The translations under genes and the position numbers were made by a program. Below the pieces are notes generated by a model, which worked only from the letters and a program-made list of their open reading frames with translations, was not told the origin of the DNA and did no database searches. Positions 1 through 6,345 of a stretch of DNA of 14,805 nt are shown here, piece by piece. This stretch comes from CAVDRM01 sp963626285 (GTDB lineage Bacteria > Bacillota > Clostridia > Christensenellales > Aristaeellaceae). How positions within the stretch are numbered: the stretch's first letter is position 1; each line of letters begins with the position of its first letter. Location: NCBI GenBank assembly GCA_963626285.1, contig CAVFWQ010000052.1, forward strand, positions 1 through 14,805. The letters are read 5' to 3'.

Positions 1-1840
1 TGAAGGAACGCTCTTCGGCCGGCTGAAAAGAACCGTTGACGAATGTGCGGGATGGCAGAAGGAAATCATCCTGCCAAGCGCTGAGCTTCCCGCATGGCTT
101 CGGCAGAGCAAAAGCTCTCTGACCCACGATTTTTTCATCCGTATGCTGTATTCCTGCCTAGTGGACGCTGATTTTATCGATACTGAGACCTTCATGAATA
201 ATGCTCCTGCCCCGCGTGGTACGGGAGCGCCGCTGTCCGAGCTGGTCAAAAAGGTGCGGCAAAAAGCACAGGAATATCTTTCGTGTTCGGATGTTTCCCA
301 GGTCGTGCGGCTTCGCAATCAGGTGCTGCGCGCCTGCATCGAACGCGGGCGGGATGAACGGCAGGGGCTTTACAGCCTGACCGTTCCGACCGGCGGCGGG
401 AAGACCTTTTCCTCGCTTGCCTTCGCGATGGAGCATGCCGCCGCGCAGCATATGGAGCGCATCGTTTATGTGCTTCCCTATACCTCCATCATCGACCAGA
501 CCGTGCAGGTCTTTTCCGCACTGTTGGGAGAGGAAAATGTTTTAGCGCATTATGCGGGCGCGGAGTATAAGCTGACGGATGAAGAAAGCCTGTCACCCCT
601 GCAATACCGGCAGCTTTTGGCCAGCGAAAACTGGGATGCGCCCGTTGTGGTGACGACCGCCGTGCAGTTTTTCGAATCCATCTATGCGAACCGAAGCAGC
701 AAATGCCGAAAGCTGCATAACCTTGCCGGCAGCGTGATCATTTTTGATGAGGCGCAGACCTTGCCGAACGATTACCTGAAGCCCTGCATTTCGGCGATTG
801 CGCAGCTCGTTTCACATTATCACGTGACAGCCGTTCTCTGCACTGCCACGCAGCCCGCACTCGACGATATTTTTAGGGAATTTATCCCGCAGTGCGCCAT
901 ATCGGAAGTTTTTCCGCACACCGCACACTTATATCAGGCGCTCAGACGTACAATCCTGCGGGAACTCGGCGGTATTTCAACAGACGCGCTGTGCGAACGG
1001 CTTTCGGAAGCGCCGCAGGTGCTGTGCGTTGTCAACTTGCGCAAAACGGCGAAGGAAATCTTTGAGCGTCTTCCGGATGAGGGAAGCTATTGCTTGACAA
1101 CCCTGCTTTGTGCGGCCGACCGCCGCATTCGGCTTAACGAAATCCGACAGCGGTTGAAGGACGGCCTGCCCTGCCGCGTGGTGTCCACCTCGCTGATTGA
1201 AGCAGGTGTTGACGTGGACTTCCCGCTGGCATATCGGGAAGCGGCAGGCTTGGATTCGCTTCTCCAAACAGCGGGACGCTGCAACCGTGAAGGAAAACGC
1301 AGCGCGGAGAATAGTTTCGTTTACTGCTTCCGCTTAGAGGAGTCCTCGCCACCTCGAATGCTTCGGCAGAATGTCGATGCTGCCGAGTTCGTCAGGCGCC
1401 ACTTTGCACAGCCGGACATGCCGGAGGCTATCCATGCGTATTTTCAGGAGCTGTACGACAACAAAGGAAACGCGGCGCTCGATCGAAAAAGAATTTTGGG
1501 TGCCATTCGGAGCGGCATAGACGGCTGTGCATTCCCCTTTGCTCAAATTGCTCAGCAGTTCCGTTTGATTGAAACGCCGACCCGCACCGTTTACCTGCCC
1601 GTTGATGAGGGCGCTGAATTATGCGAAAGGCTGCGCAGCGGCAAAATCAGCCGTGCCCTGCTGCGGCGGCTGGGTCTGTACAGCGTCGAGATTTATCATG
1701 ACCGACTTGAAGCACTGATAAAAGCCGGAACGGTGGAGTGCCTGCACGACGGTCTCTTCGTTTTAAGCGATATAGCGGCATACAGCCGAAAAATAGGCTT
1801 GGACTTAAATCCGAAAGCGGGGGATGGCTTTTTCTTTTAA
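1..1840 (+). CDS. cas3: CRISPR-associated nuclease/helicase Cas3, 5'-truncated by window edge
   Basis: Cas3 is the ssDNA-translocating helicase and HD nuclease that Cascade recruits to degrade target DNA in type I CRISPR interference. The frame is open from base 2 with no stop before the first in-frame ATG at 143, so the gene starts outside the window and 143 is not its start. The end of the HD domain is visible at about 137-187 (RMLYSCLVDADFIDTE, a strong type I-C-like signature). The helicase follows: Walker A TGGGKT (389-406), DEAQ box (746-757), TATQP motif III (842-856) and motif VI QTAGRCNRE (1265-1291). The C-terminus (NPKAGDGFFF, stop 1838-1840) looks natural. Subtype I-C is inferred from these motifs only. 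In the usual I-C order cas5, cas8c and cas7 follow cas3; here no cas gene follows, so cas3 is either the last gene of a locus lying to the left or an orphan. A degraded copy of its tail lies at 13999-14115. Confidence 0.93.
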   Translation, partial: EGTLFGRLKRTVDECAGWQKEIILPSAELPAWLRQSKSSLTHDFFIRMLYSCLVDADFIDTETFMNNAPAPRGTGAPLSELVKKVRQKAQEYLSCSDVSQVVRLRNQVLRACIERGRDERQGLYSLTVPTGGGKTFSSLAFAMEHAAAQHMERIVYVLPYTSIIDQTVQVFSALLGEENVLAHYAGAEYKLTDEESLSPLQYRQLLASENWDAPVVVTTAVQFFESIYANRSSKCRKLHNLAGSVIIFDEAQTLPNDYLKPCISAIAQLVSHYHVTAVLCTATQPALDDIFREFIPQCAISEVFPHTAHLYQALRRTILRELGGISTDALCERLSEAPQVLCVVNLRKTAKEIFERLPDEGSYCLTTLLCAADRRIRLNEIRQRLKDGLPCRVVSTSLIEAGVDVDFPLAYREAAGLDSLLQTAGRCNREGKRSAENSFVYCFRLEESSPPRMLRQNVDAAEFVRRHFAQPDMPEAIHAYFQELYDNKGNAALDRKRILGAIRSGIDGCAFPFAQIAQQFRLIETPTRTVYLPVDEGAELCERLRSGKISRALLRRLGLYSVEIYHDRLEALIKAGTVECLHDGLFVLSDIAAYSRKIGLDLNPKAGDGFFF

Positions 1841-1905
1841 GGTATCACCGCATAGATGTTCATATTCCGATAAATGCAGAAAATAACACCGTTATACTAA
1901 TCTCA

Positions 1906-1921
1906 ACTAAATATATTTAGT
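1906..1921. promoter_or_regulatory. 16-bp perfect AT-rich palindrome, possible operator
   Basis: ACTAAATATATTTAGT is its own reverse complement. It lies 66 bases after the cas3 stop and about 140 bases before the next promoter. Twelve of 16 positions agree with the NrdR-box consensus as I recall it (ACACWATATMTWGTGT), but the GTGT/ACAC outer bases that define that box are not all present. It could equally be an operator for another dimeric repressor or an AT-rich cruciform with no role. Confidence 0.3.
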
Positions 1922-1941
1922 ATCCGACTTCTCAAAGTAAT

Positions 1942-2003
1942 GCCGGAAATGTTTTCGGCTGCAAGGTTGTTGATGGTTCGGCCGAGGCGGTCAACAACCT
2001 TTT
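1942..2003 (+). terminator. Tandem hairpins, probable terminator region after cas3
   Basis: The first hairpin is GCCGGAAA (1942-1949) against TTTTCGGC (1952-1959), with one G-U pair and a tight loop. The second is an 11-bp perfect stem, AAGGTTGTTGA (1963-1973) against TCAACAACCTT (1991-2001), around a 17-base GC-rich loop, and it ends in only four T residues. The second stem is long but its U tract is short, so termination is likely rather than certain. A structured leader of another kind is possible, but I recognise no riboswitch family. Confidence 0.5.
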
Positions 2004-2059
2004 CCTGCGTTTGAAAGACCTTGTTTTTGAACCCAAAAATCGAATTCCGTGATTGACTA

Positions 2060-2088
2060 TTGATTTATGTGAAAAAATCTGCTATACT
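2060..2088 (+). promoter_or_regulatory. Sigma-A-like promoter for the sugar transporter
   Basis: A -35 box TTGATT (2060-2065) and a -10 box TATACT (2083-2088) are separated by 17 bases. Transcription would start near 2095, giving a leader of about 80 bases before the ATG at 2178. Confidence 0.65.
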
Positions 2089-2108
2089 TACAACGAATTC
2101 AAATTGTT

Positions 2109-2122
2109 CCGAACGTATTCGG
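2109..2122. promoter_or_regulatory. Inverted repeat in leader, possible sugar-regulator operator
   Basis: CCGAA-CGTA-TTCGG lies about 15 bases downstream of the predicted transcription start, a position where LacI-type repressors of sugar operons often bind. It does not match a consensus I can name, and no regulator gene lies beside it. It could also be a small leader hairpin. Confidence 0.3.
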
Positions 2123-2177
2123 CATTCATTTACTAATGCGGGATATGTAAATAATAGGAAAGGTGGTTACCATTACA

Positions 2178-3434
2178 ATGAAAAAGTCCCTCGCCATGCT
2201 TTTGACCGTCATGATGCTGCTGTCCGTTTGCAGCCTCTCTGTGGCCGAAGAAAAGAAGAGCCTGACCTTCTGGGTGCCTCAGTATCAGTTCAGCAAGGAA
2301 GAAAACGCCGTCTCTGACCTTGACTTCTGGAATGAGAAATTCGATGCCTTTGAAGAAGCAAACAACTGCGAAGTGAATGTTGAAATTCTCCCGTGGAGCG
2401 ACTACAACACTACCGTATATACCGGTCTGCTGAACAACGATGGTCCGGATCTGGTGTATGTGACCGATACCTATGACCTCGTTTCCAACAACCTCCTTCT
2501 TGCGCTGGATAACTATCTGACCGATGCCGAGAAGGACAATTTCATCATGTGGGACAATGCCGCGATGGACAAGGACGGCAACCATTATACCATCGTGATG
2601 AACGGCGGCTCTGTCATCATGTTCTATAACAAGGACATTCTGGCGGAAGCGGGCGTTGCCGAGCCGGAAAAACCTTGGAATTGGGACGAATTCATGGAAG
2701 TCTGCAAGACCATCAAAGAAAAGACCGGCAAGCAGGCGTTCCTCCAGAACTGGGGCGCGAATACCGGCACCAGCGCCCTGATGACCAGCTTCTGGCCGTA
2801 CTATTTCCAAGCGGGCGGCTCTGTACTGAATGCCGACGGCGAAGTGGACATCAACAACGAGGCTGGTTTGGCTACCGTTGCATTCATTAAGAGTCTGTAT
2901 GACGAAGGCATCTTTGATGAGTCCATCACCGCTGAGACTCAAGCACACAGCAAGTTTGGCGCGGGTGAATTGGGCATCTACTGCGTCGGCGACAACAGCG
3001 GTCTCACCAGCGCCGAGAAGAACGGCATCAATTATGGCTATATGTTCAGCCTTGAAGGTGTTGCGGGCTGCGCAAGCCGTGCTGCCGGTGACGCTTTCGC
3101 CGTGTCCTCCAATTCTGTTAAGCGCGGCAACGATGAACTGGCTGTGAAGGCTTTGGTGTACATCACTTCTGCTGAGGTTATGGACGATTGGCACGAGCGC
3201 GTATATTCGTTCCCCAGCGTGACCAAGGATGCAACTCGCGTGTTCAACCCCGCGCTGGATGCTCTGTATACCGAGTATGCCGACGGCATGAAGATTGTTC
3301 CCGACTTTGAAGGAAAGCCTTCCTTTGAAAAGGCACTGCAGTCCAACATTCAGCTCATGTTCATGGGAGACATGACCGCTCAGGAGGTTTTGGACGAGAC
3401 CATGACCTATTATCAGGAGCAGATTAAGCAGTAA
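2178..3434 (+). CDS. Carbohydrate ABC transporter substrate-binding protein (family 1)
   Basis: This is the extracellular solute-binding component that would deliver a sugar or oligosaccharide to the two permeases encoded next. The start is the ATG at 2178 (MKKSLAML), about 11 bases after AGGAAAGGTGG; an upstream in-frame GTG at 2163 lies inside the ribosome site. The protein has 418 residues, usual for the family. Residues 1-23 are a signal peptide (KK, then a hydrophobic run to SVA before EEKK). A cysteine at residue 18 follows LLSV, but valine at -1 is a poor lipobox, so it is unclear whether the protein is lipidated. The body has the family pattern of a FWVP-type start, GPDLVYV, then aromatic-rich segments (FYNKDILAEAG, KPWNWDEF). 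The substrate cannot be read from the sequence. The gene has its own promoter, and a hairpin lies between it and the permeases. Confidence 0.92.
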   Translation: MKKSLAMLLTVMMLLSVCSLSVAEEKKSLTFWVPQYQFSKEENAVSDLDFWNEKFDAFEEANNCEVNVEILPWSDYNTTVYTGLLNNDGPDLVYVTDTYDLVSNNLLLALDNYLTDAEKDNFIMWDNAAMDKDGNHYTIVMNGGSVIMFYNKDILAEAGVAEPEKPWNWDEFMEVCKTIKEKTGKQAFLQNWGANTGTSALMTSFWPYYFQAGGSVLNADGEVDINNEAGLATVAFIKSLYDEGIFDESITAETQAHSKFGAGELGIYCVGDNSGLTSAEKNGINYGYMFSLEGVAGCASRAAGDAFAVSSNSVKRGNDELAVKALVYITSAEVMDDWHERVYSFPSVTKDATRVFNPALDALYTEYADGMKIVPDFEGKPSFEKALQSNIQLMFMGDMTAQEVLDETMTYYQEQIKQ

Positions 3435-3458
3435 TTTCCATCGACGTTTTCTTGTGAT

Positions 3459-3498
3459 TGAGGGGTCGAAAGACCCCTCACTCACTTCTTTTATTTTT
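3459..3498 (+). terminator. GAAA-tetraloop hairpin with T-rich tail between binding protein and permeases
   Basis: TGAGGGGTC (3459-3467), GAAA (3468-3471) and GACCCCTCA (3472-3480) form a 9-bp perfect stem. A loose T-rich run (3487-3498) follows. In sugar ABC operons such an element often allows partial termination or protects the upstream mRNA, giving more binding protein than permease. It is probably an attenuating terminator rather than a full one, because the permease genes have no obvious promoter of their own. Confidence 0.65.
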
Positions 3499-3526
3499 AC
3501 GAAGCTTCGGAGGTGACGATTCCCCC

Positions 3527-4441
3527 ATGAGCACACAGGTCGTGTCTCCAAAAAGCTGGAGCATCAAGCGCAGACGCAGGCAAGCCTTGATTGGTGTCGC
3601 TTACATCGCGCCCAGTTTTATTCTGATGTCCATCTTCAATGTGCTTTCCATCTTCGTATCGTTGTATTTGGCTTTTTGTAAATACAACATGGTGGGCAGT
3701 CCTGTGTGGATTGGGCTGGAAAATTTTCAAAAGTTAGCCTCCAATAAATCCCTTCGGGATGCGCTGCTCAACACGGTATGGTATGTTCTCATGACTGTGC
3801 CTTCCCAGACCCTGCTGTCGTTGATTATCGCGGCTTTTATTGCCGAGCGGCTGAAAAACCGTTATGGTTCGTTTCTGCGCAGTGTTATCTTCATTCCTGT
3901 AATCATTTCTTTAATTGCATCCGCCACGGTATGGAGCATCATGTACAATACGAACGGCGGCTTGATTAACCAGTTCTTGGCGCTTTTCGGCGTTGAGTCT
4001 GTCAATTTTCTCGGCAGCAAGAAGACTGCGCTGGCAAGCGTTGCTGCTGTTGCCGTCTGGAAAAGCACGGGCTACTACATGGTTATCTACTATGCGGGCA
4101 TCATGAACATGTCTGCCGAAATCCGTGAGGCGGCGATTGCGGACGGCGCAAATGCCGTTCAGCGTTTCTTCTACATCACACTGCCTATTTTGAAGCCCAT
4201 CACTTATATGATTATTACCTTGGGCATCATCGGCTCTTTTCAGGTCTTCGATTTGGTTTACAAAATGACGGGGGGCGGTCCCGGTCGTTCCACCTATACG
4301 GTGGCGTACATGATTTATATGTATGCCTTCCAAGACAAGCGTATCGGTTCGGCCTGTGCGCTGGCCGTCGGTCTCTTGGTGGTCATTTTGATTATTCATA
4401 TGCTGCAAACGCTGCTGTTTAAGGAGAAAGACGAAAAATGA
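3527..4441 (+). CDS. Carbohydrate ABC transporter permease, MalF/UgpA-like
   Basis: This is one of two membrane subunits that form the sugar channel. The ATG at 3527 (MSTQVV) is chosen because GGAGGTG (about 3509-3515) precedes it at suitable spacing; an earlier in-frame start at 3458 would run through the hairpin. The protein has 304 residues. It has a basic N-terminus (KRRRRQ), about six hydrophobic segments beginning at residue 21, and the cytoplasmic EAA loop at residues 201-220 (EAAIADGAN, then LPILKP), which docks onto the ATPase. A GGGPG turn follows the penultimate helices, as is common in this family. The stop overlaps the next start by four bases (ATGA), indicating translational coupling. 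Confidence 0.93.
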   Translation: MSTQVVSPKSWSIKRRRRQALIGVAYIAPSFILMSIFNVLSIFVSLYLAFCKYNMVGSPVWIGLENFQKLASNKSLRDALLNTVWYVLMTVPSQTLLSLIIAAFIAERLKNRYGSFLRSVIFIPVIISLIASATVWSIMYNTNGGLINQFLALFGVESVNFLGSKKTALASVAAVAVWKSTGYYMVIYYAGIMNMSAEIREAAIADGANAVQRFFYITLPILKPITYMIITLGIIGSFQVFDLVYKMTGGGPGRSTYTVAYMIYMYAFQDKRIGSACALAVGLLVVILIIHMLQTLLFKEKDEK

Positions 4442-5253
4442 AACAGAATTGGACGATTTGGTCTGTGCTGGGTGTTATTTTGGTCTCCCTCTTTGCGCTG
4501 CTTTGCCTGACACCATTGATTTATATGCTGCTAGTATCTTTTACGGATTCGGACAGCCTGTATATACATTTCAGCGATATTCACTTAAATTTCAGCAACT
4601 ATTATTACGCGATTTTTGAGCGTAATTTCGGCAGTGCCTTGAAGAACAGCATCATTGTCGTAGTCGGTTCCTGCCTTCTGGTGGATATTGTGGCAGCAAT
4701 GGCCGGATACGGCTTTTCCAAGAAGCCGATTCCCGGCAAAGAACCCCTGTTTCAGGGCTATCTGGCGACCATGATGATTCCCGGTCAAGTTACATTGATT
4801 CCGATGTTTTTGATGATTAACGCGCTTGGCTGGACGAACACCTATCGGGCGCTGATTTTGCCGATGGTGGGTGCATTCGGCATCTTTTTGATGCGTCAAT
4901 TCATGGATGCCGTTCCCAATGAGCTGCTGGAGGCATCCGAAATTGACGGGTGCGGCGAAGTTCGCCGTTTCGTCACCATTGTGATTCCTTTGGTGCAGCC
5001 AGCACTGATTACCCTGACCATTTTCACTTTCAACGGCGCATGGAATAACTTCCTTTGGCCGCTCATTATCAATACAAAATCCTCCATGCATGTTTTGACC
5101 ATCACAATGGCAACGCTGACCAGCAACCAAACCACCAACTACGGCATGGTCATGGCCGGCGCTACACTGACCTTTCTCTTCCCGTTTATCCTGTACATTT
5201 TTCTGCAAAAGCAGTTTGTGGAAGGCATTGCGATGGGCGGCGTAAAGGGATAA
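4438..5253 (+). CDS. Carbohydrate ABC transporter permease, MalG/UgpE-like
   Basis: This is the second channel subunit of the same importer, 271 residues long. It starts at the ATG of an ATGA overlap with the upstream permease. It has an N-terminal helix, an extracellular segment near residues 35-60, five further hydrophobic segments, and the EAA loop at residues 165-185 (EASEIDGCG, then IPLVQPA). The C-terminus VEGIAMGGVKG is typical of MalG-type permeases. No ATPase gene follows, so the system probably uses a shared MsiK/UgpC-type ATPase encoded elsewhere, as many Gram-positive sugar importers do. No glycoside hydrolase lies nearby to suggest the substrate. Confidence 0.93.
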   Translation: MKQNWTIWSVLGVILVSLFALLCLTPLIYMLLVSFTDSDSLYIHFSDIHLNFSNYYYAIFERNFGSALKNSIIVVVGSCLLVDIVAAMAGYGFSKKPIPGKEPLFQGYLATMMIPGQVTLIPMFLMINALGWTNTYRALILPMVGAFGIFLMRQFMDAVPNELLEASEIDGCGEVRRFVTIVIPLVQPALITLTIFTFNGAWNNFLWPLIINTKSSMHVLTITMATLTSNQTTNYGMVMAGATLTFLFPFILYIFLQKQFVEGIAMGGVKG

Positions 5254-5364
5254 ATGAGCAAGCGGTCACCCGGCTTTTCTTTGCAGTTGCATCAATCGGC
5301 GCTGCGGAAACACCTTGAGGGGGCGCTGTCTCTTCAAGCATCCGCAAGGGGTTTAGCTGTCTTC

Positions 5365-5395
5365 CCGCTGTCGTTCACTCGGCAGCGGCCTTTTT
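5365..5395 (+). terminator. Intrinsic terminator of the sugar transporter operon
   Basis: CCGCTGTCG (5365-5373) pairs with CGGCAGCGG (5380-5388), including one G-U pair, around the six-base loop TTCACT. CC and five T residues follow. It lies 112 bases after the last permease stop and ahead of the next promoter. Confidence 0.75.
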
Positions 5396-5437
5396 GTCGG
5401 TCGACAGAGATTTCTTCTAAAAGTGTTAAACTGCAAC

Positions 5438-5466
5438 TTGACAAAATTCGATATTTGCTATATCAT
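5438..5466 (+). promoter_or_regulatory. Strong sigma-A promoter for the sensory hydrogenase operon
   Basis: A perfect -35 box TTGACA (5438-5443) and a -10 box TATCAT (5461-5466) are separated by exactly 17 bases. Transcription should begin near 5473, which places the first well-supported start codon (5526) about 50 bases downstream. Confidence 0.8.
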
Positions 5467-5525
5467 AAACAAGAATTTGACGAAATTTGACCGAAAAAGA
5501 CAAGAAACGGATTGGAGTGTATCGA

Positions 5526-5897
5526 ATGACGATTCGTGATATGGTGGACATTTTACATGCGCGGGTGCTGAATGGGGAAGACAAGCTGGACACGCCTGTC
5601 TCCACGGCCTGCTGCTCAGACTTGATGAGCGATGTGCTGGCTTTTGTGAACGAAAAAACCGTTCTCATCACGGGGCTGACCAACCCGCACGTCATCCGCA
5701 CCAGCGAAATGCTGGATTTGAAATGCCTCATTTTTTCACGCGGAAAAGTGCCGACGGCGGACATTGTGGAGCAGGCGGAGGAGCTGGGGCTTGTCGTCCT
5801 TTCCACCAAGGAGACGGCCTTCGTCACCTGCGGGCTTTTATATACGGCGGGGCTGCGCGGCGTGCCGATTGAATGGAAGACGGAGGATGCACGGTGA
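5526..5897 (+). CDS. DRTGG-like domain protein, first copy
   Basis: This is a small protein of 123 residues, probably a single DRTGG-type domain. That fold is found in phosphotransacetylases and CBS proteins and is thought to serve regulation or ligand binding, but its exact function is unknown. The ATG at 5526 (MTIRDMVDIL) is preceded by GGAG at 5514-5517; an earlier TTG at 5487 has no ribosome site. The sequence shows a short helix, the VSTACCSDLMSDVLAF segment typical of these proteins, then alternating hydrophobic strands (VLITGL, CLIFSRG, LVVLSTK). It is the first gene after the 5438-5466 promoter, and its stop shares one base with the next start. A related protein is encoded at 7665-8009. 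The literal DRTGG motif is not visible, so the assignment rests on the overall pattern and gene context. Confidence 0.75.
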   Translation: MTIRDMVDILHARVLNGEDKLDTPVSTACCSDLMSDVLAFVNEKTVLITGLTNPHVIRTSEMLDLKCLIFSRGKVPTADIVEQAEELGLVVLSTKETAFVTCGLLYTAGLRGVPIEWKTEDAR

Positions 5898-6322
5898 TGG
5901 CGGACGGATTGCTGCATCAGGAGTATGAAGTAACTGCGGGCGACTATGAAAGCGCTGGCGAAGCCAGCGCTGACATCAAGCGCCGTCTGCGTCAATTGGG
6001 GGTATCCAGTCAGGTGCTGCGCCGTGTGGCGGTCGCCTCGTATGAGGTGGAACTAAACCTTGTCATTCATTCTCTCGGCGGGCGGCTGACTTTGGACGTT
6101 AATGCGGACGGCGTGCGGCTGATGTCTGCGGATGCGGGTCCCGGTATCCCGAATGTGGAGTTGGCCATGCGCGAAGGCTACTCGACCGCCAGCGAAGAGG
6201 CGCGGTCGCTCGGCTTCGGCGCCGGTATGGGGCTGCCGAACATGAAGCGCAACGCCGATGATTTTTCGATTGAAAGCACGGTGGGGGTCGGAACGACCAT
6301 CTCCATGTTTTTTGCCTTATAA
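5897..6322 (+). CDS. GHKL ATPase of the RsbW/SpoIIAB anti-sigma kinase type
   Basis: This is a single-domain ATP-binding protein of 141 residues with the Bergerat fold. The start at 5897 overlaps the previous stop by one base (TGATG) and follows GGAGG at 5882-5886. Visible motifs are the N box with E50 and N54 (SYEVELN), the G1 box D79-A-G-P-G83, the G2 region GFGAGMGLPN at about 106-115, and a terminal GVGTTISMFF. There is no sensor, no dimerisation/phosphoacceptor domain and no receiver domain. Proteins of this shape act either as serine kinases on anti-sigma antagonists or as ATP-binding partners of other regulators. No sigma factor or antagonist is encoded nearby, so the target is unknown. 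Its position directly before a sensory-type hydrogenase suggests it may pass on that protein's signal. Confidence 0.85.
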   Translation: MADGLLHQEYEVTAGDYESAGEASADIKRRLRQLGVSSQVLRRVAVASYEVELNLVIHSLGGRLTLDVNADGVRLMSADAGPGIPNVELAMREGYSTASEEARSLGFGAGMGLPNMKRNADDFSIESTVGVGTTISMFFAL

Positions 6323-6345
6323 ATTGCCGAAGGAAGAGAAGCATC

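Larger units (their letters stand above)
1841..2177. other. Intergenic region between cas3 and the ABC transporter
   Basis: This stretch holds no convincing gene. Its first 41 bases (to 1881) are conserved with the flank of the second cas3 tail at 13999-14115. Then come a 16-bp palindrome (1906-1921), two hairpins (1942-1959 and 1963-2001), a sigma-A-like promoter (2060-2088), an inverted repeat in the leader (2109-2122) and the ribosome site of the binding-protein gene (about 2159-2166). The short frames that can be drawn here lack a ribosome site or a recognisable family. Confidence 0.7.

Noticed and set aside
1738..1920. A 60-codon plus-strand frame overlapping the cas3 end
   Set aside because: It is out of frame with cas3, has no family resemblance, and the homology with the 13999-14115 copy follows the cas3 frame instead.
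3458..3526. Longer N-terminus for the first permease starting at 3458
   Set aside because: It would translate the hairpin and T-rich tail, and the ATG at 3527 has a good GGAGGTG site and the normal family N-terminus.
2133..3551. A 472-codon open frame on the minus strand opposite the binding-protein gene; similar long frames at 6178-7344 and 12591-13895
   Set aside because: Each lies fully or almost fully opposite a well-supported gene, resembles no family, is rich in His, Arg and Gln as expected from antisense reading, and lacks a ribosome site. They are by-products of codon bias.
5424..5443. TGTTAA-N8-TTGACA upstream of the sensor operon, considered as a Rex (NADH-sensing) operator
   Set aside because: The Rex site I recall is TTGTTAA-N4-TTAACAA. 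The spacing here is wrong, and the second half is better explained as the -35 box.
5254..5490. A 78-codon frame starting right after the second permease
   Set aside because: It runs through the transporter terminator and the next promoter, has no ribosome site and no recognisable sequence.
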